The translations under genes and the position numbers were made by a program. A stretch of DNA of 64,000 nucleotides, from assembly GCA_002077065.1 (NCBI GenBank), contig NAJO01000033.1:434001-498000 (forward strand). Reading direction: 5' to 3'. Shown piece after piece: positions 10,679 through 20,751 of the stretch. This stretch comes from Cryoendolithus antarcticus. Lineage: Eukaryota > Ascomycota > Dothideomycetes > Cladosporiales > Cladosporiaceae. The notes beneath the pieces are model-generated. The model was given only the letters and a program-made list of their open reading frames with translations, had not been told where the DNA came from and searched no databases. Position 1 is the first letter of the stretch, and every line of letters begins with the position of its first letter.

Positions 10679-12464
10679 TCACCCCATGATCCGGCCGACA
10701 CCGAGTACGCACCAGTAGCCGATCTCCCTAAGCTCCTTCGGTTCCGGCTTGCCTCCTGGCGGATGTGACACCTCCGCCATCCACTCCGCTCTGACGAAGA
10801 TGGGAACCTGCAGCACGTCCTCATCTTCTCCCAGCACTTCGCTGGCTTGCGCCTCTTCAGCCTTCGGTACAATGCTAATCTCCTTGAGGGCGCCAGGGAC
10901 GATCTCCAGAATGACTTTCGTGCGGTTTCTTGACTTCTCCCATACTTTGCCAGCTTCTGGCTGCCTTTCACTGTCTTCGCCACCCGTCAAGCTAGCCATG
11001 GCAGCCTTTCTACTGCCGTCCTCAGGTCGCGAAGTCGAGGCAGTAGAGCTTGAGAGAGCGTCATCCCACATCTCGCCTGCAGGACCGATTGAGAATTCGG
11101 GGCACAAGATAGTGACTCTTGATTTGACCTTCCCAGGTGTGATGGCAGGCGTAGTCAGCGTGACTTTGACAGTCTCGAAGAGCGGATTGGTAACAGTGAG
11201 GACGTACTGTTGGGCTGCGTGGGGTCGCAGATTGGGCTCCACGTAAAGCTGATCTTTGCGAACAATGAATGACGGGTCTTGCGCCCGTGCAGCAACGTTC
11301 AGCGGCTGAAGGGCCAGCTTTGGGATGTGGTCGTGAGCCAGCATCCGCACTTTGGTCCGCGTGCTCCCAGGCTTCGCTTCCGGTCGGAACACGATCTGAT
11401 TGCAAACCTTGCAGCGCTTTCCACGCTTTGTACGTAAGCGAGTTGATACAGGCCAAAGCTCGCTCGTGAAGCGAGCATCGCCGTTCACAGGGGCGACGAC
11501 CTGCTGCTGCTCCGAAGTCAAGTCATCCCAGCCCAGCTCTCGCATCTTACCAACAATGTCGCGCTCGTCACCGTCTTCTTCCGGTTGGAAGGTCGCCACG
11601 CCTTCGTTAACACCATGCGCCTCGCGCATCGGCTGTGGCTTCTCTCGACTCTTCTTTAGCGCACTGCGTGAAAGGCCGCCGTAGATGCCCATGATGCGTG
11701 CAAGATTGGTAGGTGAATTGTAATTACTGCCTCCGTACGGGTTCGGTGCATCACTAGATTCGCTCAGCTGCTCCTTGTAGAAGGTCGTGAGCTTGCCAAA
11801 CGCATCGTCGTGATCGCGCGGTTGCGGTTTCGAGGCTTCGGTAATCGCGACTCGGGGTACATTTGCCTCGTCATCGTGCTGGAGTCCCGAAGCTCCCTCG
11901 ACTCTGGTTCTCCTAAACTTAGCCAACTGCTCCGTGAGCTTTGTTGACTTCGCCAGCTTGATGCCAGCATCTGCGCTAGTCCAGTGACAGTACCCGCATC
12001 TCAATACGTACTCCTCTGCGGTGTCCCTTTCGCCGATGCTAGTCGGGTTGAGGGGTGCCTCACATACTGGACAGTCCAGACAGCTCCTTGCGCACCTACC
12101 CAGGTATTAGACATCCCCACCATGGATCCCTTTACAATCTAGAGAGCTCACCTTACCTATTCCCATCTCCCCTCACCGAACCACTAGGCACCTCGAACAA
12201 GCAGCTCGGACAGTACCAGGTGATGACTTCTTCGATCGTACATTTGGGGCAGCGAATCTGCGAGCACTCATCGCAGAATAGGAGGTGCGTGAGGGGCAAG
12301 AGGTTGTATGCTGAGCGAGGAGAGTGAGGGTCGAAGGTGGATTGCTCAGGGTCATCGTCCTTAAGTGGAGCGGAAATGTGAGAGGCACGGCGTGCGGAGG
12401 TGATAGCAGAGGGCGACGAAGAGCAAGGACATGCGTAGTGAGCGGACGGGAGAGCTAGGTCCAT
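10679..12464 (-). CDS. dynactin subunit 4 (p62) family protein, two exons
   Basis: Model: exon 1 12464-12157 and exon 2 12095-10679, 574 residues; a 61-nt intron with donor GTAAGG joins in phase. p62 sits at the pointed end of the dynactin complex, which helps dynein move nuclei and vesicles along microtubules. The evidence is a Cys-rich zinc-binding N-terminus (CDECSQIRCPKC, WYCPSC, then C-ARSCLDCPVC after the intron and LRCGYCHW), followed by a long helical and linker region, the CKVCNQ pair in LRTKRGKRCKVCNQIVF, and a beta-rich C-terminus (YVLTVTNPLFETVKVTL) as in other p62 proteins. The start MDLALPSAHYACPC is the first ATG before the zinc region. Its 5' end faces the BRCT gene at about 190 nt. 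Confidence 0.88.
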
Positions 12465-12655
12465 GGCGTTCGTACAGTAGACGGACTTAGAGATGTGGGA
12501 GTGGGATATGAGGTCGCTCTTTAGAGTACGAAAATAAGCTCAGGTAGCGCGTACTTTTCGTGTTGCCCTTTGTGGATTCGACTTCGCCTCGTTCAACAAT
12601 GGACGCTTGCACGTCTTGACTACTTCGAGGGCTCTTAGGTCGACGTAAACACCAA

Positions 12656-13672
12656 ATGCCGAAGGCTTCAATGAAGCTAGTCAAGAGGGCGCGTAATGAG
12701 GTTCTCGTTCGGCCACGAAGGGAGCCCGGCGATTCAGTCGAACTCAACGAGGCAAGATTCGCCGAACTCATGGACGCTCGACAGGCCACATGCGCAGGTG
12801 CTCTCTTCAAGGCGCTAGCTGACGGCACTCTACCTCCAAATCGATTCCCTTTTGGCCAGGCCAATTGCCTAGCGGGCATGCATCTAGTATTCTACGGTTG
12901 GAACTACCCCACGCTGTACAACGACCAGCTTGTGGGCCTGATGAATCACTATGGCGGCGATTTAGAGCCTCATGCGTCGAAGGAGACGAGCTGGGTGATC
13001 TTGGAGAGTATTCTGCACCGCCAAAGTACTTGGAAAAGGTGAAGAAACTAGGCCTACCAGCCACGAGTGAGGCTGGCTTCTTCGAGCTGATCCGAAGACT
13101 ACCTGGTACTGGCCCTTCTACTTTTACTCCAGAGACTGCTAAGAAGATGGGTGCATCGGCCGCTCGCAAAGCAGCCAACTCGCGAAAGGCCGCACTACTC
13201 GCACAGGCCAATGGCTCTGGTTCTGTGGCGACGGCGACGCCGAGGAATCATCCATTCTGCGCCGTCTTTGCAAGTGCTTGCGAACACTTTGTCAGCAGGA
13301 CCTACGATCTCGTCAGTTGAAACCTCAGTAGTCGGCAGTGCCACTGGCGGCGTAGCGCCCACAGTGCTTGCCCAATCACGCAAGGGCGCGAACAGATTGT
13401 TGCCAGTAGCAGACGCTTGCGTGAAATCTGAACCTCGTGCATCTCCGGACTTTGCAGGATTGCAGCTGCAAAGCAACGTCGTCCTGTCGCCAACGCTTCG
13501 TAGAACAGCCGATCCGCAGCATGCAACACACTCTCGGGTCCGTAAAGCCCTCAGAGCAAATACGAAGACTTCGAAGAGACCAATAGGGTCAGGTCCCACA
13601 TGGCTGGCTCCACTAACGAAGACTACTGGCGTGTTCAAACGGACCTATGTAGATCGTGAAGTGGACGAATGA
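12656..13672 (+). pseudogene. BRCT-domain protein gene with two compensating one-base frame breaks
   Basis: The protein begins MPKASMKLVKRARNEVLV. Residues of about 75-140 form a single BRCT domain of the RFC1/ligase kind: LAGMHLVFYGWNY, LMNHYGGDL, TSWVI, then LGEYSAPPKYLEKVKKLGLP and FFELIRRLPG. The domain crosses a frame break at about 13000/13001 (one base missing in GTGATCTTGG). The new frame runs through a Lys/Ala-rich linker until about 13252-13256 (one extra T in CCATTCTGC). The original frame then resumes through a Ser/Thr/Ala-rich tail to the stop at 13672. No intron can explain a shift inside an uninterrupted domain. Either the gene is decaying or the assembly has two errors. BRCT domains bind phosphopeptides or DNA ends in repair and replication; this gene's own role is unknown. 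Confidence 0.6.
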
Positions 13673-13752
13673 CGCCGCACGTTTAATTCTCGTTAATCAT
13701 TGATCGTAAGTCATTACCCCGTTCGCAAACGAGCAGCCGTTGCACATAACTC

Positions 13753-14517
13753 TCACTCCGTTGCTGCCCACGCTGCTACAAGAGCGCTGAGTCCGATCAA
13801 AGCGCTTCTGCCAAGGTTCCGAATCGCCCAGCGGTCCACTAGCTGATGCACGCTATCCTCCTGCGACACCCCGATCTCGGCGTCCACGTCTGTCAACGCC
13901 GCCGAAGTGAGAGTGCGAGCTTTCTGCTGGAGTTGTTGCGTGATTGGCAACATCAAGAGTGCAGAGTAAGGGACCACGGAAGCCAGCAGAACGGTCGCGA
14001 GGGCGTACAGCTTCCTCACGAGCGAGGGTGGAGGAGCTGGTACACGATCAGCCACGAAAGATGCTTGATATGAATATACCTTCCTGAGCCGTGGTTCGTT
14101 ACTTACCACGATATGCCAGAAATCCAAGGACCGGCACGCTCGAGAAGGCTAAGCCGACGACGAGGTTATGGTCGACATCGAATTGCTTCTTCCATTGCTT
14201 TGCTAGCAGAGGGGCGGGAGCTAGCAGCAGGGCTGGGGTGGTAGAGTAGGACGAGTTGAACGTCTTCCCTGTCGATCAGGTATCAGAGACAGAGCTCGAG
14301 ATCTCTCACCCGCAACGCGACAGAAGCTGGATCGACAGCGCTCGGGGGCTCAGCTACTCATCTGCTTGCTGCGACAAAGAGAAGGTATGTAAATGATGTT
14401 TGTGATGTACTTGCCTGCGAGGAATGCCGTGGCCGTCAGGCCGAATATCTTGATTGCTCGAGTAGCTATGCTGGCTTCGTCCTGACCGAGAGGCAGGCGG
14501 ACATTGAGTTTGCTCAT
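13753..14517 (-). CDS. DUF1772 (anthrone oxygenase-like) membrane protein, three exons, one GC-AG intron
   Basis: Model: exons 14517-14415, 14268-14107 and 14036-13753, 182 residues. The first intron (146 nt) uses a GC donor (GCAG, then GCAAGT); the second uses GTAAGT. With these borders the protein runs TATAFLAGKTFNSSYSTTPALLL, which fits the family start; no GT site gives this frame. Visible are an early hydrophobic segment, the phrase LLAKQWKKQFDVDHNLVVGLAF, a central helix LYALATVLLASVVPYSALLMLP and the closing LVDRWAIRNLGRSALIGLSALVA. DUF1772 proteins are four-helix membrane proteins; a few act as cofactor-free anthrone oxygenases in polyketide pathways, but most have no known substrate. 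No polyketide synthase lies nearby, so I make no pathway claim. Confidence 0.85.
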
Positions 14518-15557
14518 CTTCAACGAGCCTCAATAGTGCCGAGGACCAGTCTACACCGCCGTATAACCTTGTACCGTGAGGGTTGTGCGACTGACTGCGA
14601 AGCTACACCTAGAGTCATGGAGTCATCTGTGACTGTGGATCGATGCCTTGCATTAACTTTCAGCGGGATCTCGCATGGCGACAGCGTGGCTGCGCGGCAG
14701 TCATGTGGGCCGTCAATGCTTATGCATTAGTCGCTATTGAGCAACATTAGAGTTCTTCTCTTGCATCTACACGACTCCATAGACAGCCGTATCGCTGACA
14801 GATCCCACGATGCCTCAGTCTCTCATACGCCACTCGCATGCCCGTAGAACACAAAGCAGCAAACGCGCATTTCCTTGGCCGCCACACAGCCGCGTTACAC
14901 AATCAACATTGATGAAGCATTTGATGAATCGGGACTGTCCTCCGCCAGATGCCCATGACTAGCGTCCACCGCCCGTCTGCCGCAGACCAGAAACCAAGCG
15001 CGGCACGCCTGGGGAAAGCTGGGGCAGCGCTATGTGCAATCCCCTCCCCGTTCGCACGTTTCATCTCCGCAGTCGAACACCCACACCCATGCTGATTGCC
15101 TTCCCCATCGCAACTTCCCACACAAGCGCACTGACGCCCTTGCGAGCAATCTGGAAGATGGCTACTTTGTGCCGGCGCCGTTCAAACGCCTCGCGCTGCA
15201 CTCCCACATCAGCCGGGCCAATGAGTGGTGGTACTGACGGCTGTCCCTGCAGGGAAGCTTGCGCCACAAGTTGCGTGTGTTGGTGAGAGGTGCAGCGGTG
15301 GTTCTGAATTTATGCCGGCAGAAGTGAAGGGTGGTCTTTGCCCCGGTGGTCGCATTGGAAGCGTTGGCTGAAGCTTTTGATAGGAAATGGTTTGTTACTA
15401 TCTGTTGTGATTCTCGGTCGTCGCTTCCTTTTGCTGCGTCGTGTCTGTGGAGAAGAGTCAACCCCAGGTTCTTTCTTTGCTAGTCTTCGGAGTGGGTCAC
15501 CACAAGCCTAGATCGTAAGGTTGCAACAAGACTCCAGATCTAGATACAGTTTTCATC
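14518..15557. other. intergenic, no gene recognised
   Basis: Several short overlapping frames exist on both strands, but none shows a domain, signal peptide or splice pattern. The right part probably includes the promoter of the transporter. Confidence 0.35.
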
Positions 15558-17483
15558 ATGGCGGACCACAAGGCAGGCCGTCATCTCGTGCACAGGTTCG
15601 TAGCTGTTCGACTGCAAGAACGACCAACAGCTGACCTTGTTGCACGACAGCCACGCACACGAAGATATCCCCGGAACCGTCGACTGCAAAGTCGTCGAAG
15701 GCGACGATAGCGCATATGGACAAGCACTGTTTCCAGTGCCCGCCGACGACCCCAATGATCCGCTACAAGTATGCTCACTACTTGTGCCTGCGCTCTCCAC
15801 TCGTACTGACAATCACATAGTGGCCACGATGGAAGAAAGACTCGATCCTCGTCATTTGCAGCATCTACAGCTTCCTCGCCAACTGCAACATCATCGGCAG
15901 CTCAGTCTACATCCCGCTCTACGCTGCTACCTTCCGCGTCTCATTCCCGGTCGCCTCGCAGACGTCTTCATACCCGAATTTATGCTTCGGTCTTGGTCAG
16001 TCTGCACCCGCTATCGGGCACCTCATCGATCGACTAACACTTCCCAGGCACGATCCTGCTCATCCCCATGTACATGAAATTCGGCCGCCGCCCCACAATG
16101 CTCTTCTCCCAACTCCTCTATGCCTTCGGCACCCTCGGCTGCGCCGTCGCAAACGACTACAACAGCTTCCTCGCCTGCCGCATAATCGTCGCCTTGGGTA
16201 GCTCCGTCTGCGAAGCCCTGCCAGTGCAATGCGTGAACGACATTTACTTCCTGCACGAGCGCGGCAAGCGCATCAGCTACTACACCGTCGCGCTGTGTCT
16301 AGGCGGCATCGGCGCACTACCAGCGGGCTATATGCTCAATGCTGCGCCGCATAACCATAAGCTTTTCTTTTACGTGCACTTTGCGTTTGCGATGGCCTTG
16401 TTCATTGCGACGTTCTTCTTGGTGCCGGAGACGATGTATAAGCGCAGAGTCAGGATTTCGCCTCCCAGCAGCGTTGCAAGCGACGAGGCGTTGCATGAGA
16501 AGCACGCGCATGTGGCAGCTCAAGCTGTCGACACCTCGCACGTCAACACCGCCAATGTCGAACTCTCTGGTCCAGCTGTCCAGCCTGCGCGTCACAGCTA
16601 CGTCTCCACTCTCAAACCATGGAGCGGTGTGGATCCAGATATCCAGTTCTTCGGCATGATCCTGCGCTCTTTCTCGTACTTCTTCGTCCCGCAGGTGCTT
16701 TGGGTCATCACCAGCTTCGGTCAGTCTCCACAAACCTCTCCATCATTTGCAGCCAGCTAATCATGCAATCCAGGCATCTACATCGGCTGCGCCGCCCTAG
16801 CATTCAATTACACCTTTCCGATCCTCATCGTGCAGCCGCCCTACCTCTGGACGCAGTCCTCGGCCGGTCTGCTGGCTATAGCTTTCATTATTGGCTACGG
16901 CCTCAGCATCCCCTTCGCAAACTCCTCCGACCGTCTGGCAGCCCGGCTTACAGTAAAGAATAACGGCATCCGCGAGGCCGAGATGCGGCTCGGCGTCATG
17001 CTACCAGCAATGCTCGTTGGACCTGCGGGGCTGGTAGTCTACGGCATGGTAGCGCAGAAGCAACTGCACTGGGTTGGGCTCTTCGCGGGCGTGGCGATGC
17101 TCGATTGGTAAGCCGTGCCATCCACACACAGCGCCATCTATCATACCCATGCTAACTCATCTCGCAGGTCCGCACTCTTCTACTTCACCTTCACTCTAGC
17201 TTACGCCATGGACGCTTACAATGCGAACATGTCCGAAATGCTCATAGCCATGAATATTGGCAAGAACGCCATTTCCTTCGGCCTCGGCTTCAGCCTCCTC
17301 GAGTGGATCATGGAGAAGGGCTACGCCACCATCATCGCGGGAGCCTTCGCCGGTGTTCTGCTCATTAACAATCTAATGCTGTTTGTGTTCATGTGGAAGG
17401 GTAAGAGCATCCGCGTCTATCTCAGTAAAACCTGGCTGGCAAAGATGCATGGGAGCAGAGCTGTAAGGGGTGAGGTGGCGTAG
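15558..17483 (+). CDS. MFS transporter, DHA1/TPO-HOL1 type, five exons; 5' end unresolved
   Basis: Firm exons: to 15768, 15821-15995, 16048-16719, 16774-17107 and 17168-17483; all phases join and the introns are 52-60 nt. From 15604 onward 553 residues are encoded. The N-terminal cytoplasmic part carries the signature NDPLQ-WPRWKK shared by fungal DHA1 drug/polyamine-type carriers, then TM1 (ILVICSIYSFLANCNIIG), the loop 2-3 motif KFGRRPTM, a central loop of about 90 residues, and a second set of helices ending near the C-terminus. It is a plasma-membrane proton antiporter by family; the substrate is unknown. The ATG at 15558 (MADHK) is one frame away from the coding frame at 15604, and a TAG at 15601 closes the coding frame upstream, so either a base is missing or an unseen 5' exon exists. 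Confidence 0.82.
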
Positions 17484-17561
17484 AAGCCCGGGAACGTGTT
17501 CAGCGCTGCGTCAGACGGCAGGGAGGTGGGTGCAAAGGATTTCAACAGCTTTGAAGGCGGT

Positions 17562-19571
17562 CTATAAACGTAATCGCCCGTCCTCTGCCCTTCCACCGAA
17601 CCACCGTTTCAGCGCACTCCCGCCATCACTCTCCGGTCCGAGCCAAGCAGGCGTCTTGAACCATTCAGGCCTCTCCACGTTGTCGAAAGTATTCTTCACC
17701 CGTTCCCCGAAATCCTGATAAAAATGTCTCGCGCCATCCGCACCCTCACCATCCTCTTCCTGATTCGTGATAGCATTGAACTCCCGTCTCGCCTCTCTAG
17801 TCCTCGCCACACTCGCATCAGCGGTCGAGGTGGGAAGTAAGGGTGCGTCGGAGCGGGAGGGCAGGTCGAGACTGCCGGCTCTGGCTTCCAGACCAAGGGA
17901 GGCAGAGCTCGCGTCATGACGCTGGAGTTCAGCGTCGATGAGCGCCTTGCCTTCTCGCCACCCGCCGGTGCCGAAGCCGCTTCCTTGGCCATCAGCTTCA
18001 TCCTCATCGCCCAGCCCCTCCAAGCCCACAGCCCGCCCAATCCTGCCGTACAGATTGAACGTCGTAGCCAGCACAGGTAGGAGTATGAAGCAAGGGAACA
18101 CTTTGCTAAACCCCTCCCCAAGCGGAGTAAGGTTTATGAGCTTCCCGAGAAATTGGTAGAATTGCGTTCGCAGTAGCAGATCCCGCGGCAGCATGGTGAT
18201 GAAATTATAGCTCAGCGGGACTGTCAGCTTGGCGACTTGGAGCGCGTACCAAGTTGCGCTTTCGGGGTAGGTCGCCCGTGGCACCAAGGCGCGGTTACCC
18301 CAGACGCGGAGCGTGGAGAGCGTGGAAAGGGTGGAGAGTTGCATGTACAGCAGCCAAGATGCTGCTAGCAGTTGGGAGGGGAGTGTAAGGCCGGCTTTGG
18401 CGCTGTGGGGCGCGATCGTGAGGGAGATGATGCTGATTTGTGGGAGGAAGGGGGAGATCAGCTCGGAGAAGATCAGGAAGACCGAGGCGGCTGCGAGGAC
18501 GTAGGAGAGAATTAGGCGGGCGTAGGGGAGGAGGGTGGCGCGGAGGTGGTAGCGGAGGGCTGGGGTCAGGAGGTTTGGGAGGAGGGCGTTTGCGGGGCGG
18601 GTTGAGGGTAGGGTCTTTGACGTGGCCGCGTCGAGGATTGTTTGCGTGTGCTTTGCGCGGAGGCAGAGGGCGGCCCATTCGGATGTGAAGCGGGCTTTCT
18701 TGTGGCGGGCTCGTTTGAGTTTGCGGGTCAGGTCTGCGAGGTAGCGTTCGGTGAGTACTGCTGGTATTGTCGGGTTGGACGGCCGTGTCGCTGCGCTTCG
18801 ACCTGAGGTAGGTGTGGTCGCGGTCTCAGCCAGCTCCTCAATCCACTCCTGCATCTCCTTTCCCATACCAGTCTTTCTCTGCCTCAGCTGCATCACCGTA
18901 TCCTCCAAGCCACCTAACTCCTCTACCGCATCGTCCAGCCGGTCCTTCGTCCTCGGCGCCTGTGCCTGGAGATTTCTCAATCGGTCTCCTACCCGCGCAT
19001 TCCTCCACACCCGTCTCGGCAGTGCCACAAGTCCATGTCCCATCAATCCTATTGCCAAGACTAGACCCCATGCATATGCCAGCGCCATGACCAAACCCTT
19101 TATGCTCTGCCCTCTGAAGCCATTACTCAGGATGAAGTATACCAGCCCGGCCAGCGCAGTGCCGAAAGTAATGAGCTGATAGCGTGCGTTACTCCTTAAC
19201 GAGTACAGTACCCTCGCCCTCGTGTCGCGAAAACCAGAGTCGCAGTACTCGCCCAGGAAGGGCAGTATGAACCACGTGAGCACGAACGTGAGCCAGTAGG
19301 TAATCCGCCATGTTGTGAGGACCACGGCTTCTGGTAGCCAGACTCCGCGATGTCGATCATCAGTGGCGGCTGGCGACGAGGAGGCGAGATCTATGGGAAC
19401 GAGCAGGATGATGCTGCAGGGGAGGGCAAGGGCAAGGAAGACGGGGAAGAGGAGGTAGCCGGGTGTTGTGCGGAGAGGAAGGTAGTGCCGGAGGAGGAGA
19501 AGAACGCCGATTGAGATTACGAGGAGGGAGAGGAGGGCGAAGATGTCGGAGCCGACTGAAGAGGAGGCCAT
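17562..19571 (-). CDS. LMBR1-domain multi-pass membrane protein
   Basis: A single exon; I prefer the second ATG (MASSSVGSDIFALL), giving 669 residues, while an in-frame ATG at 19619 would add 16 Thr/Ser-rich residues. The LMBR1 family is recognised from the N-terminal pairs of helices (LLSLLVISIGVLLLLRHYL; LFPVFLALALPCSIILLVP), the phrase WRITYWLTFVLTWFILPFLGEY, the long cytoplasmic coiled-coil loop (RLRNLQAQAPRTKDRLDDAV and onward) and the later helix group around residues 360-520. The C-terminal 150 residues are polar. Fungal members resemble LMBR1 domain-containing protein 2; no biochemical role is established to my knowledge. It converges on the MFS gene with 78 nt between stop codons, so 3' untranslated regions may overlap. 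Confidence 0.9.
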   Translation of the reverse strand: MASSSVGSDIFALLSLLVISIGVLLLLRHYLPLRTTPGYLLFPVFLALALPCSIILLVPIDLASSSPAATDDRHRGVWLPEAVVLTTWRITYWLTFVLTWFILPFLGEYCDSGFRDTRARVLYSLRSNARYQLITFGTALAGLVYFILSNGFRGQSIKGLVMALAYAWGLVLAIGLMGHGLVALPRRVWRNARVGDRLRNLQAQAPRTKDRLDDAVEELGGLEDTVMQLRQRKTGMGKEMQEWIEELAETATTPTSGRSAATRPSNPTIPAVLTERYLADLTRKLKRARHKKARFTSEWAALCLRAKHTQTILDAATSKTLPSTRPANALLPNLLTPALRYHLRATLLPYARLILSYVLAAASVFLIFSELISPFLPQISIISLTIAPHSAKAGLTLPSQLLAASWLLYMQLSTLSTLSTLRVWGNRALVPRATYPESATWYALQVAKLTVPLSYNFITMLPRDLLLRTQFYQFLGKLINLTPLGEGFSKVFPCFILLPVLATTFNLYGRIGRAVGLEGLGDEDEADGQGSGFGTGGWREGKALIDAELQRHDASSASLGLEARAGSLDLPSRSDAPLLPTSTADASVARTREARREFNAITNQEEDGEGADGARHFYQDFGERVKNTFDNVERPEWFKTPAWLGPESDGGSALKRWFGGRAEDGRLRL

Positions 19572-20751
19572 GGTAGTGGTGGTGGTGCTGATGGGGCGGG
19601 AGGACTTGGTTGTGTACATGCGGCAGATGCTCGTGAGATGGACGTATGAAGGGATAGCTCTCTCCTATGACACTCGGCCGTGATCCGTGGTATCTTTCAA
19701 GACGTGGGCTAGGATGTATGTACATTCATCCAGTTGCCTTGCATACCTAATGCTAACATGAGGCTCTGCTGTCTCCCCACGCGGCTTCGCAGATGACGTA
19801 CCACCGCACAAGAGTGACAGAAGGAGCAGACCAGCGCAGAAACTCGGTGCACATACTATGGTTGCAACTTGTCAAGCTCACCATGTCTTGAGGGATTCTG
19901 ATGCGATGGTCAGCTCGTGTATGCTGCGCTGCAAATTGCAAAATGACCAGCGATGACAACGAGAGAATGCCAAACCCAAGCCCGGCAATTTTGTCACTTT
20001 CAAGCTCGCCTAAACTTCGAAGTCTACTCGTTGCCGTGCGGGCTAGCGTTATTGACATGCAGCTGGCGACATGTTTACGCCAAAAGCTCGCCGCAACGTG
20101 TCGAGCGGTGTGGTCATGCAGTCTAGGAGTGGTAGACGCATGCAGAGATGCAGAAGCGTCGTAGCAGAGCAAATCGGTGCGTCGACCATTGCAGCATTGC
20201 GGAGACTGGCCTGCGGTGACAGACAAATCAGCGAAATGAGACTGCCGGGGTTGACTCCTATTCGTGGTGGAGCGGGCGCGTGAGTCGAGGGCAGAAGGGT
20301 CACTGTTGATGTCGCCTTGGTTGTAAAATATTCGATACATACACTGTTCGACGGCCGAGCATCTCCTTCCCAGCGTCTTACTGTTTGTTTCGTGGAGTAC
20401 CTTGACCCCGTTGTGTCTTGCATTTGACAGGGCTTCCATGTGTTCCTTCGGCAGTTGAGCGCGACGGATCGCTGCAACCGCTGCACGCGCCCGCCTCGAG
20501 CCACCAACCTCTGATCTTTTGATGACACTCCAGGTAGACAACATTCACGATACTCGATCACAAGACCTTGACTATACACTGTACATGACACTGGACGTAC
20601 AGAAGCACTCCCAATCCACTACACCACTCGCAACGCCCGCTTCCTGGACGCTGCCTCCATGCCTCCTCCACGACGCTTCAAACGTGTGCACAGAATCATA
20701 ACTTCACACGACAGATTGCGCTCGTAGCTATAGCTGGATTGAACAAGCGCA
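19572..20751. other. intergenic between LMBR1 gene and membrane/coiled-coil gene
   Basis: A minus-strand open frame of 263 codons spans 19753-20544, but its composition (Cys/His/Arg/Ser-rich, no hydrophobic or domain pattern) and rival frames on both strands argue that it is chance. The region should contain both divergent promoters. Confidence 0.4.

Noticed and set aside
18295..18678. Pro/Arg-rich minus-strand frame of 127 codons
   Set aside because: A shifted reading of the LMBR1 gene in a GC-rich stretch.
19753..20544. 263-codon minus-strand open frame
   Set aside because: Residue composition looks random, rival frames exist on both strands, and there is no domain, signal peptide or splice logic.
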